DNA from: Candidatus Zixiibacteriota bacterium
Lineage (GTDB): Bacteria > RBG-13-66-14 > B26-G2 > WVWN01
DNA length: 52,544 nt
Assembly: GCA_030613505.1 (NCBI GenBank)
Contig: JAUWLW010000018.1
Coordinates: forward strand, 1 to 52,544
Direction: 5' to 3'
Shown: one piece after another, positions 34,761 through 43,331 of the stretch
Position numbering within the stretch: the first letter of the stretch is position 1
How the letters are laid out: the number at the start of each line of letters is the position of its first letter
Translations under genes and position numbers: made by a program
The notes under the pieces: model-generated
The model's input: only the letters and a program-made list of their open reading frames with translations
Told to the model about the DNA's origin: nothing
Databases searched by the model: none

Positions 34761-35897
34761 ATGTTTTGGGTAAGAATCGCGTTGGAGGCTTGTGCGGCCG
34801 CCGCCTTGGCGGCCGTTGTGTATCATTACGTCGGTTATCCGCTGCTGTTGCGGTTGGTCGCGGCGTTGGGTCGCGCGCCAGCCAAACCCGCGCCCTTAGC
34901 CGTTCTACCCACTTTATCTGTAATCGTCCCTTGCCATAACGAAGCCGCGACCTTGCCGGCTAAGTTGGAAAACCTCCGCGCCGCCGATTACCCGGCGGAC
35001 AAAATCGAAATAATCGTCGTCTCCGACGGCTCGAGCGACGAGACCGAGGCCGTTGCGCGCGGTACCGACGGCGTGCGCGTCGTAGGCTGGCCCGAGAGGC
35101 GGGGGAAACCCGCGGCCCTCAACGCCGGCGCCGAAGTGGCGGCCGGAGAGGTTCTCGTCTTCACGGACGCCAACGCCGGCATTCCGCCCGGGTCGCTGCG
35201 CGAGCTCGTGGCGCCGTTCGCCGACCCGCGCGCCGGCGCCGTGTGCGGCGAGCAAGTGATTACGCGCGGCGCCTCGAGCGAACGCGCCTATTGGCGCTGG
35301 GAGGCCCGCATTAAGAAGTTGGAAGCGGCCGTCGGCTCGGCCGTGGGCGCGGACGGCTCGCTGTACGCCGTGAAGCGGGGTTTATTTAAAAAGGTCCCCG
35401 AGGGTCGCCTTATCATGGACGACTTCTTCGTGTCGTTGCAGGTCGTGGCGGCCGGTTACCGGCTGGCGTACGCGCCGGCGGCGGTCGCGCGCGAGGAGGC
35501 GCTGGACGACGGCCGCGCCGAGTTCAAGCGGAAGGCGCGCATCATGGCCGGGTCCGTGGCCGCGCTGGCGGCGCTGGACGGCGCCGTGTGGCGGCGTATC
35601 CCGTGGCAGCTGTTTTCGCATAAAATTTTGCGGTGGCTCGGCCCGGGCTTCCTGGCCGTGGCGTTGGCGGCGGCGGCCGCGGCCGCTGCCGCGGGCAGCG
35701 TCTTCGGCGCCGTCCTGTTCGCGGCGCAGTTGCTGTTTTACGCCGCGGCGGCGGTGGGTTGGCTTTGGCGCCGGCAGCGGGGGCCGCTGTTGTTTCGCGC
35801 GCCCTATTCCTTCGCGCTGGCGAACGCGGCGCTGGCGTACGGCTGGCTGCAGTATTTCTTCGGCGGGAAAGAGGCTGCGTGGGAGAAGTTGCGCTGA
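34761..35897 (+). CDS. Membrane glycosyltransferase, family 2
   Basis: A 378-residue processive-type glycosyltransferase. One N-terminal membrane segment (about 5-30) precedes a GT-A domain with LSVIVPCHNEAATLPAKLEN, IEIIVVSDGSSDETEAVA, the metal-binding TDANAG, and AVGADGSLYAVKRGLF. C-terminal membrane segments follow (about 295-365, very Ala-rich). The sugar and acceptor are unknown; polysaccharide or glycolipid synthesis is likely. No clear ribosome-binding site precedes ATG 34761. Confidence 0.88.
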   Translation: MFWVRIALEACAAAALAAVVYHYVGYPLLLRLVAALGRAPAKPAPLAVLPTLSVIVPCHNEAATLPAKLENLRAADYPADKIEIIVVSDGSSDETEAVARGTDGVRVVGWPERRGKPAALNAGAEVAAGEVLVFTDANAGIPPGSLRELVAPFADPRAGAVCGEQVITRGASSERAYWRWEARIKKLEAAVGSAVGADGSLYAVKRGLFKKVPEGRLIMDDFFVSLQVVAAGYRLAYAPAAVAREEALDDGRAEFKRKARIMAGSVAALAALDGAVWRRIPWQLFSHKILRWLGPGFLAVALAAAAAAAAAGSVFGAVLFAAQLLFYAAAAVGWLWRRQRGPLLFRAPYSFALANAALAYGWLQYFFGGKEAAWEKLR

Positions 35898-35916
35898 CGG
35901 CTTTCGGAGGTAGAGC

Positions 35917-36099
35917 GTGAAAAGGTTTGCGATTTGGGCGGTTTTAATTTAGGCGACCGCGCCGCTCGCGTCGGCCAAGGTCCTGGTGGAAATCGCGGTC
36001 GCGGACGTGGCCGACGTAGCGAGCGGCGTTTACCTTTTTCGCGTCGAGTCCGCGGTTATGGCCGACGCCGTGACGGGCAAGGTGGCGGTTTTGAGATGA
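35917..36099 (+). pseudogene. Short secreted ORF with in-frame TAG; tail resembles a C-terminal sorting/FlgD-like domain
   Basis: A frame from GTG 35917, behind CGGAGG, runs to TGA 36097-36099 with one TAG at 35950-35952. Ignoring the TAG it reads as a signal-peptide-like start (VKRFAIWAVLI, then ATAPLASA) and a 40-residue body ending VASGVYLFRVES ... GKVAVLR. That ending resembles the last strands of T9SS type A sorting or FlgD-Ig-like domains (pattern SGVYxYRxE...KxxLL). The TGA overlaps the apbE ATG as ATGA, supporting a once intact gene. It could be a decayed remnant with its middle deleted, an assembly error, or stop readthrough. TAG is an ordinary stop elsewhere here. Confidence 0.5.
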
Positions 36100-37109
36100 A
36101 GCGCGATTTTATTATCCCGGCCGCGTTGTTGGTAATCCTCGCGAGCTGTGGCCGCGGCCCGGCCGAATACCGCGCCGAGCGGCAGGCTATGGGTACCGTC
36201 GTCTTGGCGCGGGCCGTGGCGGCGGACGAGGAGACGGCGCGCCGGGCGGTGGAGGCCGCGCTCGAGGCCGTGGCCCGGGACGAGAAGGTGGCCTCCTCTT
36301 GGGACCCCCAGAGCGAACTTAGCCGTTTGAACCGCGCCGCGGCCGAAGGGCCGACGGAAGTGTCGCCGGAATTATTCGAGCTGGTTAGGCTGGCGCGGGA
36401 GGCGGCCGCCGCGACCGCCGGCTGCTTCGACCCGACGGTAGCGCCCGTCGTCGAACTTTACGGCATCAAGGGTGGGGCGCCGCGCTGGCCGGGCGACGAC
36501 GAGGTGGCCGCGGCGATGGAGAAGGTCGGTTACGATGGCGTTTTGTTGGTAGAGGGGGAACGGACCGTCGCTTTCGCGCGGCCGGGAATGGTGCTCGACT
36601 TGTCCGGCATAGCGAAGGGGTGGGCCGTGGACAGGGCCGCGGCGGCGATGGCGGAAGCGGGGGCGATGGCCGGCATCGTCGAGGCCGGCGGCGACTTGGC
36701 CTGCTTCGGCGGGGGGCCCAGGGCCGGGGAGGAGTGGCGCGTAGGGGTGAAGCATCCCGACCGGGACGGCCTCTACGCGACCTTCGGCCTCGCCTCGGGT
36801 GGCTGCGCCACCTCGGGCGGCTACGCGCAACGGTTCGAAGCCGACGGCCGCAAATTCAGCCACCTGTTCGACCCGCGGACCGGAAGACCGGTCGACGGCC
36901 CGGCGGGCGTTACCGTCGTGGCGCAGACGTGTGCCGAGGCCGACGCGTGGGCGACGGCGTTGGCGGTAATGCCGGCAGCGGAGGCAGGCCGTCTGCTTAA
37001 ACCTGCGAGCGCGCCGGGCTGTCTAATCTTACGCAGAAGTGAAACGGCCTTAAAACACGACGTTTACGGCATATTTCCGAATATGAAGATAATAACGGAC
37101 GGTAGTTGA
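36096..37109 (+). CDS. apbE: ApbE-like FAD:protein FMN transferase, lipoprotein
   Basis: Attaches FMN covalently to Thr or Ser of periplasmic or membrane redox proteins; 337 residues. A lipoprotein signal ends at C18 (VILASC). Family text: RQAMGTVVLARA, SSWDPQSELSRLNRAA, CFDPTVAPVVELYG, VLDLSGIAKGWAVDRAA, GGDLACFGG and FSHLFDPRTGRPVDGPAGV. No target flavoprotein gene is nearby. Start ATG 36096 overlaps the stop of the small frame before it. Confidence 0.94.
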   Translation: MKRDFIIPAALLVILASCGRGPAEYRAERQAMGTVVLARAVAADEETARRAVEAALEAVARDEKVASSWDPQSELSRLNRAAAEGPTEVSPELFELVRLAREAAAATAGCFDPTVAPVVELYGIKGGAPRWPGDDEVAAAMEKVGYDGVLLVEGERTVAFARPGMVLDLSGIAKGWAVDRAAAAMAEAGAMAGIVEAGGDLACFGGGPRAGEEWRVGVKHPDRDGLYATFGLASGGCATSGGYAQRFEADGRKFSHLFDPRTGRPVDGPAGVTVVAQTCAEADAWATALAVMPAAEAGRLLKPASAPGCLILRRSETALKHDVYGIFPNMKIITDGS

Positions 37110-37123
37110 CGGTTCGCGTTTTA

Positions 37124-37152
37124 TTGTAATGTTATCGCTTTTATGATATAAT
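37124..37152 (+). promoter_or_regulatory. Predicted promoter of the DUF151 gene
   Basis: TTGTAA (37124-37129), a 17-base spacer, and a perfect TATAAT (37147-37152) preceded by TGA, an extended -10. It predicts a short leader of about 23 bases with a GGAG just before the ATG at 37182. Confidence 0.75.
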
Positions 37153-37181
37153 CAATTGGCTTGAGATAAGGTAGCGGAGCG

Positions 37182-37676
37182 ATGTCTGTCGAACTTTTAG
37201 AGATGCGCGTGGCCGTGGTTACCCACGACCCCAACACGAACCGGCCGGTCCTTATTTTGAAGAACGAGGAGGCCGGGAAGATTCTGCCCATTTGGATCGG
37301 CCCGTACGAAGCGTACGCCATCATGAGTGCCATCGAGGGCGTGGAGCCGACGCGGCCGATGACTCACGACCTCATAAAAGCTTTGTTGGACGCCGTTGAC
37401 GCGCAAGTTGAACGCGTCGTCGTAAACGACCTGTCCGATAATACCTTTTACGCCAGGATAGTCGTCGAAACCCACCAGGGGACGATAGAGATTGATTCGC
37501 GGCCTTCGGACGCCATAGCCATAGCGCTCCGTGCGACCGCTCCCATATACGTATCCAAAGCCGTGATAGAAGTCAGCGGCGCCGACGCCGACGTCGACAA
37601 GGAAACCCGCGACGAGTTGGAGGGGATGCTCGAGAGCCTCACTCCCGAAGACTTCGATTTCGACAAGCCGTCCTAA
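37182..37676 (+). CDS. Bifunctional-nuclease-family protein (DUF151)
   Basis: A 164-residue DUF151 protein. Seen: PVLILKNEEAGKILPIWIGP, EAYAIMSAIEGVEPTRPMTH, LIKALLDAVDAQVERVVVND and IEIDSRPSDAIAIALRATAP, all family signatures. Some members were reported to have RNase and DNase activity; the biological role in most bacteria is unclear. It has its own strong promoter and ends with an acidic tail. Confidence 0.92.
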   Translation: MSVELLEMRVAVVTHDPNTNRPVLILKNEEAGKILPIWIGPYEAYAIMSAIEGVEPTRPMTHDLIKALLDAVDAQVERVVVNDLSDNTFYARIVVETHQGTIEIDSRPSDAIAIALRATAPIYVSKAVIEVSGADADVDKETRDELEGMLESLTPEDFDFDKPS

Positions 37677-37821
37677 CGGGGTTGAAGCGGCCGGCCGGAG
37701 ATTAAAACCCAGGGCTGCGTGGCGGCATTTTCGGACGCCATTCGCACAGCCGCCGGTTTTGCGCGATGACGGGCGCGCCGGCGGCGTTCATTATTTTAAA
37801 TTCATTCCATGGAGGAAAGCG

Positions 37822-38472
37822 ATGCGCCTTGAAACGTTGCTAGTACTAGCGTTGGCGGTTTTCGTCGCCGTGGCCTTCTTCGGCTGTAAAAAGAAAGAAG
37901 AGGTCGAGGTGCCGGAGACGGCCGTGGTGGAGGCGCCCCTCGCCGAGGGGCCCGAGATAGCGACGCCGGACGAAGCCGGCGCCGAACCGTTGGAGACGCC
38001 GCCCGAAGTAGCAAAGCTTCAACTTCTGGATGGCCTGGCCTACACCATAGCGGTCGTGGGCTGGGATAATCCTTTCGCGGCGACGATGTGCGGCCGCGTG
38101 TTGGGCAATGTCGCGACGCTGTCGGCGGCCTCGACCGGCGCCGAGAAGGAGACGTTGGCCGGCGTCGAACTCGACCTCCGCGCCGTCAAGTCCAAGCTGG
38201 ACGATGTCGTCGCTACCGGCGGTACGCTGTCGCAGGAGGAGTTAGACGCCATCAAGGCTACGCTAAAGGAAGTCGACGCGACGTTGGCCGGGCTCTACGG
38301 TTACGCTCCCACCCGCCGCCTTACCGAAGCCGAAGGCGACAAGCTCAAAGAGGGCCACCGGATGAAGGAAGAGAAGTTGAAAGAGGGCGGCGACCTCAAG
38401 AAAGAGAAATTCAAGGAGGGCGGCGACCTCAAGAAGCAGAAGTGGGCCGAAGGCGAAGGTGAAGGCAAGTAA
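37822..38472 (+). CDS. Lipoprotein with charged C-terminal repeats, unknown function
   Basis: A 216-residue protein, start ATG 37822 behind GGAGGAAAG. A lipobox ends at C22 (VAFFGC) and is followed by KKK. Residues 24-60 are rich in Glu, Pro and Ala; 65-165 look helical (AVKSKLDDVVATGGTLSQEE). The last 45 residues carry tandem charged units, with KEGGDLKKEKF followed by KEGGDLKKQKW. I do not recognise a family. Downstream is a strong terminator, so it is probably monocistronic. Confidence 0.85.
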   Translation: MRLETLLVLALAVFVAVAFFGCKKKEEVEVPETAVVEAPLAEGPEIATPDEAGAEPLETPPEVAKLQLLDGLAYTIAVVGWDNPFAATMCGRVLGNVATLSAASTGAEKETLAGVELDLRAVKSKLDDVVATGGTLSQEELDAIKATLKEVDATLAGLYGYAPTRRLTEAEGDKLKEGHRMKEEKLKEGGDLKKEKFKEGGDLKKQKWAEGEGEGK

Positions 38473-38490
38473 CCGGATTTCGACGACGTT

Positions 38491-38520
38491 AAAAACCCCC
38501 CGCACTGCCGGGGGGTTTTT
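38491..38520. terminator. Bidirectional terminator between convergent units
   Basis: A perfect 12-bp stem, AAAAACCCCCCG / CGGGGGGTTTTT, with loop CACTGC, flanked by A and T runs, so it can act on both strands. It separates the lipoprotein gene (plus) from the flippase gene (minus). Confidence 0.93.
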
Positions 38521-38534
38521 CTTTTACCTGTATG

Positions 38535-39947
38535 TTAACGTTGCCGTAGGAGCTCGGCGAGCTGACCCAGCCGGTAATAGCGAGTAACCAGCAGCGCCGC
38601 GCCGTAGACCGCGGCGCCCCAGCATACGTTGAGGAGGACCGGCCACCGCCAACCCAGCGCGAGCGCCGCCGCCATGACCGCGACCGCGGCCGCGGGCCTC
38701 AACGCCAGCCGCCAGGGGTAAAGGCCGGGCATTTTGGTCCCGATTATTATGAGGTTGAAGGAGGTCGTGGCGAACGCGGCCGTAACCCCCGCTACCGCCG
38801 GCCCGAGGTAGGATACGTACGGTATGAGGATGAGGTTGAGGCCGACGGCCGTCGCCGCCCCCAGGGCGTTGGAGGCCAGCACGAGCTTCTGGAGGTTGAA
38901 GGCGAACAGCGTCGCCGCGGAGAGCTCCCTGATGAAGATGGCCACCAGCGCCCATATCAGCACCGCCAGCACGATCCACCCCTCGGCGTAGTCCGAACCG
39001 TAGACGAAGGGGAACAGCTTATAGGCTACGATGGACGTCCCCACGCCCACCGGGAGGGCGAGGGCCACCAGGAATTTGAAGGCGGTGCGCGACGCGTCGC
39101 GGAAGGGGTCCGGCGACGAAGGCCACAGCCGGGAGAGGATGGGGTACACCGCCTCCCGGAACGAGCCCGCCACCAACACCAGCCCCTCCACGATGCGGGC
39201 CGAGGCGCCGTAGATCCCCACCGCTCGGTCGCCCGCCAGCAACTTGAGCAGAATGGCGTCGCTGCGCCAGTAGAGGCTCGCCACCAGGGCCGACAGCGAA
39301 AAGGGGACCGCCTCGGCGACGAAGCCGCGGAAGTCGGCCCACCGCACTCGGGCCGTGGGACGGGCGAATTTGGCGAAACACAGTACCGCGCCGAAGAGGA
39401 TGGAGAGCAGGTTGGCCGCGGCATACAGCGCAATGATCGGCAAGACCCCCGCTCCCAAGCTGACCGCCACGATGACGAAAGCGAGCGTCGTCAGGTTGTT
39501 GAAGACGAGCACCACCGCCACGAACTCCATACGCTCGAAGCCCTGGAAGATGTCGGTAAACGACGCCAGTATGCTGGAGCAGCCCAGCGCGACGGCGGCG
39601 ACCGCCGCGGCCAGCGCGGCCTGGCTGCCCGTGACGGCGTACACCGCCGCGGCGGCGGCGACGACGGCCGCGGCCCCGGTAACCCGAACGCCGAGCGATA
39701 CCGTGAGGTATTTCGGCGCGGCGCCGCGGTTGCGCGCGACTTCGCGCACAACCAGGGGCGTCATCCCCGCTTGGAACATTACGACGACGAGCGTTACCGC
39801 GGCGAAGGAGAAGATGAAGACGCCGAAGTCGCCGGCGCCTAAATGTCTCGCGATGATGACCGCGGCCACGAAGGAGATGACCTTGGCCGTAAAACGCGCC
39901 AGCGCCAGCGATATATAATTACGGGCGAGACGTGTCTGGGTGGTCAT
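38535..39947 (-). CDS. Polysaccharide flippase (Wzx/MATE-like oligosaccharide exporter)
   Basis: A 470-residue inner-membrane protein with about 12-14 hydrophobic segments. The N-terminus ARNYISLALARFTAKVISFV and IIARHLGAGDFGVFIF is typical of the polysaccharide-transporter group, which flips lipid-linked glycans to the outer leaflet. GSFREAVYPILSRL and SAATLFAFNLQKLVLASNAL are further family-like loops. It is the last gene of the minus-strand operon, after the O-antigen-ligase-like gene, and ends at the bidirectional terminator. Confidence 0.9.
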   Translation of the reverse strand: MTTQTRLARNYISLALARFTAKVISFVAAVIIARHLGAGDFGVFIFSFAAVTLVVVMFQAGMTPLVVREVARNRGAAPKYLTVSLGVRVTGAAAVVAAAAAVYAVTGSQAALAAAVAAVALGCSSILASFTDIFQGFERMEFVAVVLVFNNLTTLAFVIVAVSLGAGVLPIIALYAAANLLSILFGAVLCFAKFARPTARVRWADFRGFVAEAVPFSLSALVASLYWRSDAILLKLLAGDRAVGIYGASARIVEGLVLVAGSFREAVYPILSRLWPSSPDPFRDASRTAFKFLVALALPVGVGTSIVAYKLFPFVYGSDYAEGWIVLAVLIWALVAIFIRELSAATLFAFNLQKLVLASNALGAATAVGLNLILIPYVSYLGPAVAGVTAAFATTSFNLIIIGTKMPGLYPWRLALRPAAAVAVMAAALALGWRWPVLLNVCWGAAVYGAALLVTRYYRLGQLAELLRQR

Positions 39948-40004
39948 GGTAAAAAATTAGGCCGAACGCCCGTCCGGCCGCGGTAGGCTCTCGGTCGCGG
40001 CGCG

Positions 40005-41474
40005 TTATAGGGGAGCACTCTTCTCTTCGCCGCGGAGGCGGGGAATGACGGCCAACAACGCTACTATGAATATAAACGTAACGCGGTTGACGAGCGAGGA
40101 CTGGTACAACGGCGCGACCAGGTTGTGGGTGAGCCAGGCGATCAATCCGGCGCTCAAACCGATGGCGGTGGCGGCGTGGAGGGGCGACGTTTCGCGTACG
40201 GCGCGCCGCGCGTCGAAGAGTATGTAGAGCATGAACACCAAGAACGCCGCTAACCCTATGAGCCCCTGCTCCGAAGTTATGAGAAGCCAGGTGTTGTGAA
40301 CCGGGAACAGCATCTCGAATTCTACGCCCGTGACCTCGTACGTGAAGAAGGCTTCCGGGTAGTTGTTCAAACCCACGCCCACGGCGGGGTTGTGTCTTAT
40401 CATCTCGAACGCGTTGCGCATGAGCGCTATGCGGACCTCGTCCTCCATCGTCTCCGTGAAGAACCGAACGCGCATAAAGAGTTTTTCGGACAACAACGCG
40501 AATATTACGGCGAGCTGTACGCTCACCGCCACCGATACTCGGAGCGCGTGCCGTCCCAGCTGGGGGAAGCGCCGGACGCCCAGAACCAGCAACGCGACCG
40601 CGGCGACCGCCATAGCCATGAGGCCGCCGCGCGAGAACGTGGTTAGCAGCGCGATCAGCGAGAGCGCCAGCAGTACTATAATTACCCTTTTCTTCGCCTT
40701 CGACATCGGGTAGAAGAAGAACAGCGAGGCGAATAACGGCAAGGTCAGCTCGAAGAAGCCGGCCAGGAAGTTGCAGTATCCCGTCGTCCCGCAGGCGCGA
40801 ATGGGGCTGGTGGGGTCGTACGGCGTGGCGTGCGAAATGCCCATATAGATGCCGAACTTCGCCAATAGCTCGTACATCCCCCACGGGTTGATGAATTGCA
40901 ATATGGCGGTTATCGACTGGAAGGCGACGTCCGCGGCTAAGATGACGATGACGATTTTAAGCTGGCGGTCGGTTTTGAGATAGTTGACCACCACCAGGAA
41001 GAACAGGAACATCTCGAACATCCGGAAGAGCTCGTACGCGCCGTAGGTGTAGTCGAGCGCGAAGAACATCGACAGGACGGCCGGGATGAAGAGCAGTCCC
41101 AACGCCAGCGCGGTACGTGGGACCGTGAGGCCCGCGCCGCGGCCGGCGACGAATTCTATGAACCAGAAGAATATAAAAAGGTACAGCGGGACCTCATACG
41201 AATAAACCACCGCCACGTTCAGTATGCCCGGATGCTCGACGTCCGGTATGGGGGCGAGGTAGCGCGCGATGAAAATGGGTAGGAGGATTATGAGCAGGTA
41301 GAAGAACGGCGTCTTTACGTCGCGGAAGAAGAGCATCAGCGCGAGAACGCCCAGGATGAGCAACCCCGGCGCGAGGAATTTCAAGCCCAAGTTTACGTAA
41401 ACCCAGGCGAGCACCAGCGTCGCCACTACCGCGACGAGTATGGTGAGGATTTTTATCGTACGGTCGCGGGCCAT
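40005..41474 (-). CDS. O-antigen ligase/polymerase-family membrane protein
   Basis: A 489-residue protein with about 10-12 membrane segments. The Wzy_C-type region is visible as LLTTFSRGGLMAMAVAAVAL, then the large periplasmic loop with FEMIRHNPAVGVGLNNYPEA and FPVHNTWLLITSEQGLIGLA; the PxxGxGxN and HNxxL elements are hallmarks of these enzymes. They join or polymerise lipid-linked glycans at the periplasmic face. With the flippase 57 bases downstream, it suggests export and transfer of a surface glycan. Confidence 0.9.
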   Translation of the reverse strand: MARDRTIKILTILVAVVATLVLAWVYVNLGLKFLAPGLLILGVLALMLFFRDVKTPFFYLLIILLPIFIARYLAPIPDVEHPGILNVAVVYSYEVPLYLFIFFWFIEFVAGRGAGLTVPRTALALGLLFIPAVLSMFFALDYTYGAYELFRMFEMFLFFLVVVNYLKTDRQLKIVIVILAADVAFQSITAILQFINPWGMYELLAKFGIYMGISHATPYDPTSPIRACGTTGYCNFLAGFFELTLPLFASLFFFYPMSKAKKRVIIVLLALSLIALLTTFSRGGLMAMAVAAVALLVLGVRRFPQLGRHALRVSVAVSVQLAVIFALLSEKLFMRVRFFTETMEDEVRIALMRNAFEMIRHNPAVGVGLNNYPEAFFTYEVTGVEFEMLFPVHNTWLLITSEQGLIGLAAFLVFMLYILFDARRAVRETSPLHAATAIGLSAGLIAWLTHNLVAPLYQSSLVNRVTFIFIVALLAVIPRLRGEEKSAPL

Positions 41475-41493
41475 GTAACGGGCCGCCCTTTCG

Positions 41494-41976
41494 TCAACAA
41501 CTCCGCCTTAACGCGCCCAAGAGCCTGGCCACCGCCCGGGCGTAGTGGGTCCCGGGCCAATATATCCGGCCGCAGCTCGGGCAGCGGGCGAATATCTCCT
41601 GCGTCTTTCGCACGTGCGGCGGCAGCTCTTCCAGAACGTCCGCCTTCGAAACCGAACGCAACCGCTCGTTGCACTCGATGCAACGCGCCATGGCGTCGGC
41701 GGTAAACGTTAAATCGAAGCGCCGGGCGGTGGCGGCGAGCTGCGCCAAAACGTCGTCGTCTTCGACGTGGAATACCTCTATATCGTCTCGAGCCGCCAGG
41801 TCGCGGCGGCGCGTGAGCAACGTCCTGCCCGTTTTGAGCGTCTCGCGCAGCGCCGCGGCGCCGTCCCGGTCTTTGAGGTACGCGGCGTCGTAACCCAGCA
41901 TCCGCAAATACCGCGCCAGCCGACCCAGGGCCGCGTCGGCCAGAAATTTCCGTTCGGCGCCCCCGTCCTCGTCCAT
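41494..41976 (-). CDS. Mut7-C domain protein (PIN-like with zinc ribbon)
   Basis: A 160-residue protein from ATG 41976, behind AAGGA; the longer frame upstream lies in the next gene and was trimmed. The N-terminal part is a Mut7-C PIN-like domain: KFLADAALGRLARYLRMLGY, TGRTLLTRRRDLA and FDLTFTADAMARCIECN. Cysteine pairs CIEC and CPSC flank a segment with PPHVRKTQEIFARCPSCGRI, forming a zinc ribbon. RNase activity is predicted for the group from its fold. Confidence 0.9.
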   Translation of the reverse strand: MDEDGGAERKFLADAALGRLARYLRMLGYDAAYLKDRDGAAALRETLKTGRTLLTRRRDLAARDDIEVFHVEDDDVLAQLAATARRFDLTFTADAMARCIECNERLRSVSKADVLEELPPHVRKTQEIFARCPSCGRIYWPGTHYARAVARLLGALRRSC

Positions 41977-41984
41977 GTTCCTTC

Positions 41985-42383
41985 TTACCAGAGGGCGGGC
42001 GCCCAAACGACCCACCCGGCCATTACGGCCGCTACGCCGAGCTGTACCAAAACATCCCACCGTCCCCGCGGGCCGCCGTGACGCAGCAAGCGGGAGTGCG
42101 AGGGGAAGTACTTTTTCGCTTCCCGGCCCCGCACCAAATTCTCGACGTCGGGAAGCGCGCCGCCCACGGCGCCCAACGCCGTCGTGAGCGCGAAACCGCC
42201 GAGCCAAGTATACAAAATTAACGCCGCCGCCGCCATAAAAAGTTCTACCTTACGGCTTAGGTCGTAGTGCGAGACCAGGTCCGCGGGTACGTGCGCCGCC
42301 ACTCCCAGCGCCAGCGCCGCGGCCGGGTGGGGCGCCAACGTGCCCAGCGCCGCGCCGATGGCGATGTGGCCGTAGACCGACAT
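41985..42383 (-). CDS. Small membrane protein, unknown function
   Basis: A 132-residue protein with about three hydrophobic stretches (8-30, 47-75, 108-128). MSVYGHIAIGAALGTLAPHP with VAAHVPADLVSHYD and GGALPDVENLVRGR resembles integral proteins that bear conserved His and Asp near membrane segments, including the YdjM-like metal-dependent-hydrolase group, but the match is not firm. It lies three bases after the nitroreductase gene and eight bases before the Mut7-C gene. Confidence 0.75.
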   Translation of the reverse strand: MSVYGHIAIGAALGTLAPHPAAALALGVAAHVPADLVSHYDLSRKVELFMAAAALILYTWLGGFALTTALGAVGGALPDVENLVRGREAKKYFPSHSRLLRHGGPRGRWDVLVQLGVAAVMAGWVVWAPALW

Positions 42384-42386
42384 CGG

Positions 42387-42899
42387 TTACTCCATCCACC
42401 TCACGACCGCCGACAGCGGCCGCCGGCTCGAATGCCCCTTCTGGGCGGGAACGCCCACCGGCACCAGCGCCACGGGCCGTTCGCCGCTTCCGAGGCCCAA
42501 CGCCCGGGCCACGGCGTCGTCGTCGAAGGCGCCGACCCAACACGCCCCCAGGCCCATGGCGTGGGCGGCGAGCAATACGTTCTGGACCGCGGCCGCCGTG
42601 TCCTGGAGGCAGTAGAGCTCCCGGCCCCGCCGGCCGTAGGGCGAATCCTCGGGCGGGGCCGCGGCCACGCCGATGACCGCCGGCGCCTCGGCGACGAACC
42701 GCTGGCCGTACGCCGCGGCGGCGAGAGCGGCCCTGACGTCGGCCGCCGTTACGACGACGAACACCCACGGCTGCAGGTTGCCGGCCGAGGGCGCCCACCG
42801 CGCCGCCTCCAACAGCTTCTCGAGCTGGTCGCGGCTCACCGGTCGGCGCTCGAAATGCCTGATGGACCGCCGCGTCAAAATGGTTTCGTATGCGTCCAC
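42387..42899 (-). CDS. Nitroreductase-family flavoprotein
   Basis: A 170-residue nitroreductase-fold protein. Seen: YETILTRRSIRHFERRPVSR (FMN phosphate region), LLEAARWAPSAGNLQPWVFV, DTAAAVQNVLLAAHAMGLGA and CWVGAFDDD. It is unlike the nitroreductase at 17377. Its operon starts with a CofE-like gene; in actinobacterial FbiB a CofE domain and a nitroreductase-fold domain are fused, so a linked role in cofactor chemistry is possible. Generic flavin or quinone reduction is the alternative. Confidence 0.9.
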   Translation of the reverse strand: MDAYETILTRRSIRHFERRPVSRDQLEKLLEAARWAPSAGNLQPWVFVVVTAADVRAALAAAAYGQRFVAEAPAVIGVAAAPPEDSPYGRRGRELYCLQDTAAAVQNVLLAAHAMGLGACWVGAFDDDAVARALGLGSGERPVALVPVGVPAQKGHSSRRPLSAVVRWME

Positions 42900-42903
42900 G
42901 GCC

Positions 42904-43329
42904 CTAACCGTCCCACCGGTCTCCGTACTCGTTGACCAATACCTCGTCCAATTCGTCCGCCACTTCCGCCACGCGCACCAGCGACCTCATCGCTTCGTCG
43001 AACCCCAAGCCCCTCATTTCGCGGTTGATCTCGAGCCAGACGACGGCGTCCCGGATCGAAAATTTCACCGCGATGCGCAGCGCGTTCTCTTCGAGAAGGC
43101 GCAGGAAGAACTCTTCTCGCCGCGATTCGGGCACGGCCATGATGGGCGCGGCGACGTTTACGTAGTATTCGTCGCCGATTTCCAACAACGATACGTAAAT
43201 TTCGACCGAGCCTTTGGTGAAGCGCCAATAATGTTGTTCGTCGTCGTAGCAATCGTCGGGCTCGAGACCCGAAACCCGTCGGATCACGTTCTCGATAAGG
43301 CGGATATATTCCTCGCCTTTGGCCGGCAT
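42904..43329 (-). CDS. YbjN-like (type III secretion chaperone-like fold) protein
   Basis: A 141-residue acidic protein from ATG 43329, behind AAGGA; the longer upstream frame overlaps the CofE-like gene and was trimmed. The text HYWRFTKGSVEIYVSLLEIG, then EEFFLRLLEENALRIAVKFS and AVVWLEINREMRGLGFDEAM, has the alternating pattern of YbjN/CesT-like domains, which often act as small binding or chaperone modules. It lies between the CofE-like and nitroreductase genes with gaps of two and four bases. Confidence 0.75.
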   Translation of the reverse strand: MPAKGEEYIRLIENVIRRVSGLEPDDCYDDEQHYWRFTKGSVEIYVSLLEIGDEYYVNVAAPIMAVPESRREEFFLRLLEENALRIAVKFSIRDAVVWLEINREMRGLGFDEAMRSLVRVAEVADELDEVLVNEYGDRWDG

Positions 43330-43331
43330 CT

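Noticed and set aside
35950-35952. TAG as pyrrolysine or programmed readthrough
   Set aside because: TAG is a normal stop for many genes here, the site is within a signal peptide, and no pyl gene is in the window. Decay or sequence error is simpler.
37106-37111. TTGACG as the -35 of the DUF151 promoter
   Set aside because: It is 35 bases from the perfect TATAAT; the TTGTAA at 37124 has the correct 17-base spacing.
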